Shown: positions 60,583 through 64,000 of the stretch, piece after piece
How the letters are laid out: every line of letters starts with the position of its first letter
Position numbering within the stretch: position 1 is the stretch's first letter
Assembly: GCA_022844105.1 (NCBI GenBank)
Contig: JALHMJ010000012.1
Coordinates: 1-64,000 of the forward strand
Reading direction: 5' to 3'
DNA: 64,000 nucleotides
From: Hyphomicrobium sp.
GTDB lineage: Bacteria > Pseudomonadota > Alphaproteobacteria > Rhizobiales > Hyphomicrobiaceae
The notes under the pieces: model-generated
Databases searched by the model: none
Seen by the model: the letters and a program-made list of their open reading frames with translations, nothing else
What the model was told of the DNA's origin: nothing
Program-made: the position numbers and the translations under genes

Positions 60583-61998
60583 TCAGTCCTGTAAGATCCA
60601 GGTATCTTTCGTTCCACCGCCCTGGCTGGAGTTGACGACAAGTGAGCCGTCCCTGAGAGCCACGCGCGTCAAGCCGCCGGGCACGAGCCGCACCCTGTCG
60701 CCGACAAGAACGAACGGACGCAGATCGAGATGCCGTGGCGCCAAGCCACCGTCCACCAATGTCGGGCAGGTCGACAACGCAAGTGTCGGCTGCGCGATGT
60801 AGTTGTGCGGCCGGGCTTTCAACTTCTGGCGAAACTCCTCAATTTCCTTTTTCGACGCGGTTGGCCCGACGAGCATTCCGTAGCCGCCCGAGCCGTGCAC
60901 TTCCTTCACGACGAGCTCTTCCAGGTGCTCCAGCACATAAGCCAGATCGCCCGCGTTGCGGCAGTTGCGCGTCGGCACGTTGTTCAGGATCGGCGGCGAA
61001 CCGGTGTAGAATTTCACAATCTCTGGAATGTAGCTGTAGATCGCCTTGTCGTCCGCGATACCGGCACCCGGCGCGTTGACGATTGTGACCCGGCCAGAGC
61101 GGTAGACGTCAAAGAGCCCCGGCACGCCGAGCAGCGAGGTTGGATCGAACACCAGGGGATCGAGGAAATCGTCGTCGATGCGGCGGTACAGAACATCGAC
61201 CTGCTGCAACCCCTGCGTTGTTTTCATATACAGCGCGCCGTCGACGACGACGAGGTCTTGTCCCTCCACGAGCTCCACGCCCATCTGATCGGCGAGGAAC
61301 GAATGTTCATAATACGCGCTATTGTACAGACCGGGCGTCAACAGCGCGATATTCGGATCGCGGTCGAGATTTTTATCGGCGACGCTCTCCAGCGTTTTGA
61401 GGAGATTGTCGGGATAGGTCTCGATCGGCGCAACGCGGTTCTTTGCGAAAAGGTCGGGGAACATGTGCATCATCGTTTCCCGGTTCTCCAGCATGTAGGA
61501 GACGCCGGACGGCGTGCGCGTGTTGTCTTCCAGAACGTAGAAATCGTTCGGCCCCGTTCGGACGATGTCGATGCCCAGGATGTGCGAATAAATTCCCAGC
61601 GGTGGATCAACTCCGATCATTTCCGGCACAAAGGCGCTGTTCTGGACGACAAGCTCTTCCGGAAGCCGCCCGGCCCGCAGGATCTCTTGCCGGTGGTAGA
61701 TGTCGTACATGAACGCGTTCAGCGCCTTTACGCGCTGTTCGATCCCGGCCGCGAGCCGCCGCCATTCCGACGCGGATATGATGCGCGGGATGATGTCGAA
61801 CGGGATCAGCCGCTCGGCGGCCTCCCCGTCGCCGTAAACGGCAAACGTGATTCCGGTCCGGCGAAACAAGGCCTCGGCCTCACTTCGCTTCTTCTTCAGG
61901 TCGTCGATTTTCTGGGTTTCGAGCCACTCGGCCACGGCGCGGTAGGGCTCACGCACACCACCGCCAAAGCCATTCATCTCGTCGAAGGCTTTCGACAC
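60583..61998 (-). CDS. circularly permuted type 2 ATP-grasp protein
   Basis: GITFAVYGDGEAAERLIPFDIIPRIISASEWRRLAAGIEQRVKALNAFMYDIYHRQEILRAGRLP...VLEDNTRTPSGVSYMLENRE...HGSGGYGMLVGPTASKKEIEEFRQKL; GTG start, GGGGGA RBS. Confidence 0.93.
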   Translation of the reverse strand: MSKAFDEMNGFGGGVREPYRAVAEWLETQKIDDLKKKRSEAEALFRRTGITFAVYGDGEAAERLIPFDIIPRIISASEWRRLAAGIEQRVKALNAFMYDIYHRQEILRAGRLPEELVVQNSAFVPEMIGVDPPLGIYSHILGIDIVRTGPNDFYVLEDNTRTPSGVSYMLENRETMMHMFPDLFAKNRVAPIETYPDNLLKTLESVADKNLDRDPNIALLTPGLYNSAYYEHSFLADQMGVELVEGQDLVVVDGALYMKTTQGLQQVDVLYRRIDDDFLDPLVFDPTSLLGVPGLFDVYRSGRVTIVNAPGAGIADDKAIYSYIPEIVKFYTGSPPILNNVPTRNCRNAGDLAYVLEHLEELVVKEVHGSGGYGMLVGPTASKKEIEEFRQKLKARPHNYIAQPTLALSTCPTLVDGGLAPRHLDLRPFVLVGDRVRLVPGGLTRVALRDGSLVVNSSQGGGTKDTWILQD

Positions 61999-62300
61999 GT
62001 CAGACGTTCCCCCAGGTCATGCATTGTTGCCAACGGTAAGCGCAAAGAGCGGGCCAAATAAAAAACATCGAATTTTCAGTTGGTTGGCTGGAAGGATGAC
62101 ACTTTTTGGCCGCTGGACAGGCGGCCCTTGCCTGAATTTTAGTCATACGCGGGACAATCGACAGGGATAAGCGTTGAATGCCCAAACAATAGCCTCGGCG
62201 ACCGAGAGCGCTGTTCCCGACCCTGCCATCTTTGCCCGTGATACTAGTAAATACGGGCGGCGTCGCGTGCGATGCCTTGGGCGATGATGGATTGGGGAGC

Positions 62301-64000
62301 ATGACGCGCCGCTTGGGGGACGTTAGTCAGGATGCGTCAGGGAGCCCCGCGGCGGCAGGGACCGAGCGTGTTGGCGTCATCGTCATTCACGGGGTGGGCG
62401 AAACCCAGGCCGGCTGGATCAACGACAGCCTGCTGCCCCGTCTGGCCCAACATGAGGGCCATCCGGAATTCGAAGCCCACAGCGAGGTTTATGATCTTCC
62501 TGACCGCGGACGCAATCGCCCGGGACTTCGCTTCAAAGCCTATGTCCGCCGGGGTCGCACCTTAGCGGGCGACCATCTCGCCCTGATGGAGATGACGTGG
62601 GCCGATCTCTCGCGCATCGGGACCGGTTCGCTTGCGAATTGGCTGGTGATGCTGAAGTTGTTTTACGAGGCCCCTCAAGTTCTCGGGGAATGTTTCTTTG
62701 ACAAGACCCGCAATGGTTTCGCGACAGTCATCGAAAATCTGGTCCGTGGCGCAAATTGGATCCTGCGCTGGCCGATAACGGGCTTGAATATTGTCGCCTT
62801 GGTTTGCGCTGTCGTTCTGCTGTTGCGCCAAAAGCTGCTTGAAATGCCCGACCTGCAATTGGTCATGCCGGTTGCGCTGCCTACGGTCATGATCGCGTTG
62901 CTGCTGCTCCTCGCCGCCGTATCGCTATGGTTCGCCCGATGGCGCGTCTATCGCGACATCGCGCTGACCGATATCGGCATGTCGACGATGATGTTTTCGC
63001 TATTGTCGGCCGCAGCGATTTTCGCCACGCAAAATTTGATCTCCGCCGATGTTTTGGCAAACCCGGCCGTTTACCTCATGGCCGCGGGCGTGACGATCTT
63101 CGGCTTCTGGCTCATTTGGAATTATGCGATTTTTCTCGCCATTCTTGTTCTGATAGCTCTTGCCATTCAGCAGTGGATCGGCGGACGCAGCGTGACGCGC
63201 ATTCCCGTCATCCGGCCAGCTGCCGCAGTCAGTCTGAGCATCGCCCAGGGCGTCATCTATAAAATCGCCATTGCCCTGTTGTGGATTTTCATTTTCGTCA
63301 CGCTGGATTTCAACGAGCGAACCCAAACGGCCTGCCAGCACGACCCTATGCAAGCCTGTAGCTACTTGGCCGAAGTCCAAAAGAACCTCGTCGGCATCGT
63401 CGTCTTTAACCTGATCATGGTGTCGATCCTCGCCGTGACCTTCTTCACAATTGCCATGACGAGATCGTTCCTGCGTGTTCCTGCCCGCCGCACGAGGTCG
63501 CTTGCATCCTTCTGGATGCCGCGCATGATCGTGAATCCGATTGCGATCCTCGTCCTGCTGGGCGGCACGCTGTTTAATTTGATCATCTTTTACTGGCGTG
63601 ACGTCATCCCGGTCGATTTTTATCGCCAGATCGACGTGCGCCTTTTGCCCTGGCAGGAGGTCGTCAAGGTGATGGTCGGCGGCGGAACGGCGCTGTCTGT
63701 CGTCTTCTATGCGTTTCGTGCGTTGCAGCACGCATCCAGAGGCATCCTCCACATTGGCCGTGACATCGTGGATCACCAGTTCACGCCGCGGTTCTCGGTG
63801 TCGCGTTATCTACTGCCGCGGCCGACTCATATGGGGCTGGCACACCCGCGCCGGGCCCGTATCGAAGCCCGCCTCGACGTGTTGCTGAAGGAGATTGTCG
63901 AGCGAGAGGAATTCGACCGACTGGTATTCATCGCGCACTCTCAAGGCAGCGTGATCTTGCATGACTATCTGTCTGGCAACCAAGACGAACAAATTCTTTC
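62301..64000 (+). CDS. multi-pass membrane protein with split alpha/beta-hydrolase-like motifs, 3'-truncated by window end
   Basis: Manual translation from ATG 62301 is open to the window end: MTRRLGDVSQDASGSPAAAGTERVGVIVIHGVGETQAGW... several TM segments ...EEFDRLVFIAHSQGSVILHDYLSGNQDEQIL. Not in the ORF track because the stop lies outside. Confidence 0.85.
   Translation, partial: MTRRLGDVSQDASGSPAAAGTERVGVIVIHGVGETQAGWINDSLLPRLAQHEGHPEFEAHSEVYDLPDRGRNRPGLRFKAYVRRGRTLAGDHLALMEMTWADLSRIGTGSLANWLVMLKLFYEAPQVLGECFFDKTRNGFATVIENLVRGANWILRWPITGLNIVALVCAVVLLLRQKLLEMPDLQLVMPVALPTVMIALLLLLAAVSLWFARWRVYRDIALTDIGMSTMMFSLLSAAAIFATQNLISADVLANPAVYLMAAGVTIFGFWLIWNYAIFLAILVLIALAIQQWIGGRSVTRIPVIRPAAAVSLSIAQGVIYKIAIALLWIFIFVTLDFNERTQTACQHDPMQACSYLAEVQKNLVGIVVFNLIMVSILAVTFFTIAMTRSFLRVPARRTRSLASFWMPRMIVNPIAILVLLGGTLFNLIIFYWRDVIPVDFYRQIDVRLLPWQEVVKVMVGGGTALSVVFYAFRALQHASRGILHIGRDIVDHQFTPRFSVSRYLLPRPTHMGLAHPRRARIEARLDVLLKEIVEREEFDRLVFIAHSQGSVILHDYLSGNQDEQIL

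Overview
GC-rich chromosomal window from an alphaproteobacterium. Gene content (serine-cycle genes, YciB/IspZ next to ftsY, phasin, TRAP transporters) suggests a Hyphomicrobium-like methylotroph in Hyphomicrobiales; this is inference, not proven. Most of the window is ordinary core genome: amtB/glnK, rimM/rpsP/ffh, dapF/ftsY, asd, leuB, gpmA, dapB, ppa, typA, rpmI/rplT/pheS/pheT, csp/infA, mscL, one tRNA-Gly(CCC). The regions most worth attention are: (1) a tight four-gene operon, CP-ATP-grasp / alpha-E / transglutaminase / Anbu proteasome-like peptidase (58016-61998), a known gene association whose substrate and function I believe are still unresolved; (2) a compact serine-cycle cluster sgaA-mcl-mtkA-mtkB-ppc (46228-53694) preceded by a LuxR-type regulator whose receiver domain lacks the phosphoacceptor Asp; (3) a truncated membrane-embedded serine-hydrolase-like protein at the right edge (62301-64000) that is missing from the supplied ORF track; (4) an HTH protein with a GrlR-like C-terminal domain inserted beside rimM; (5) two TGCRNYGCA sites upstream of the phasin gene; (6) tandem divergent YciB paralogues; (7) a small membrane-protein gene inserted between pheS and pheT. 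No CRISPR array, prophage, IS element or rRNA operon was seen. All assignments come from reading sequence and protein motifs; no searches were run.
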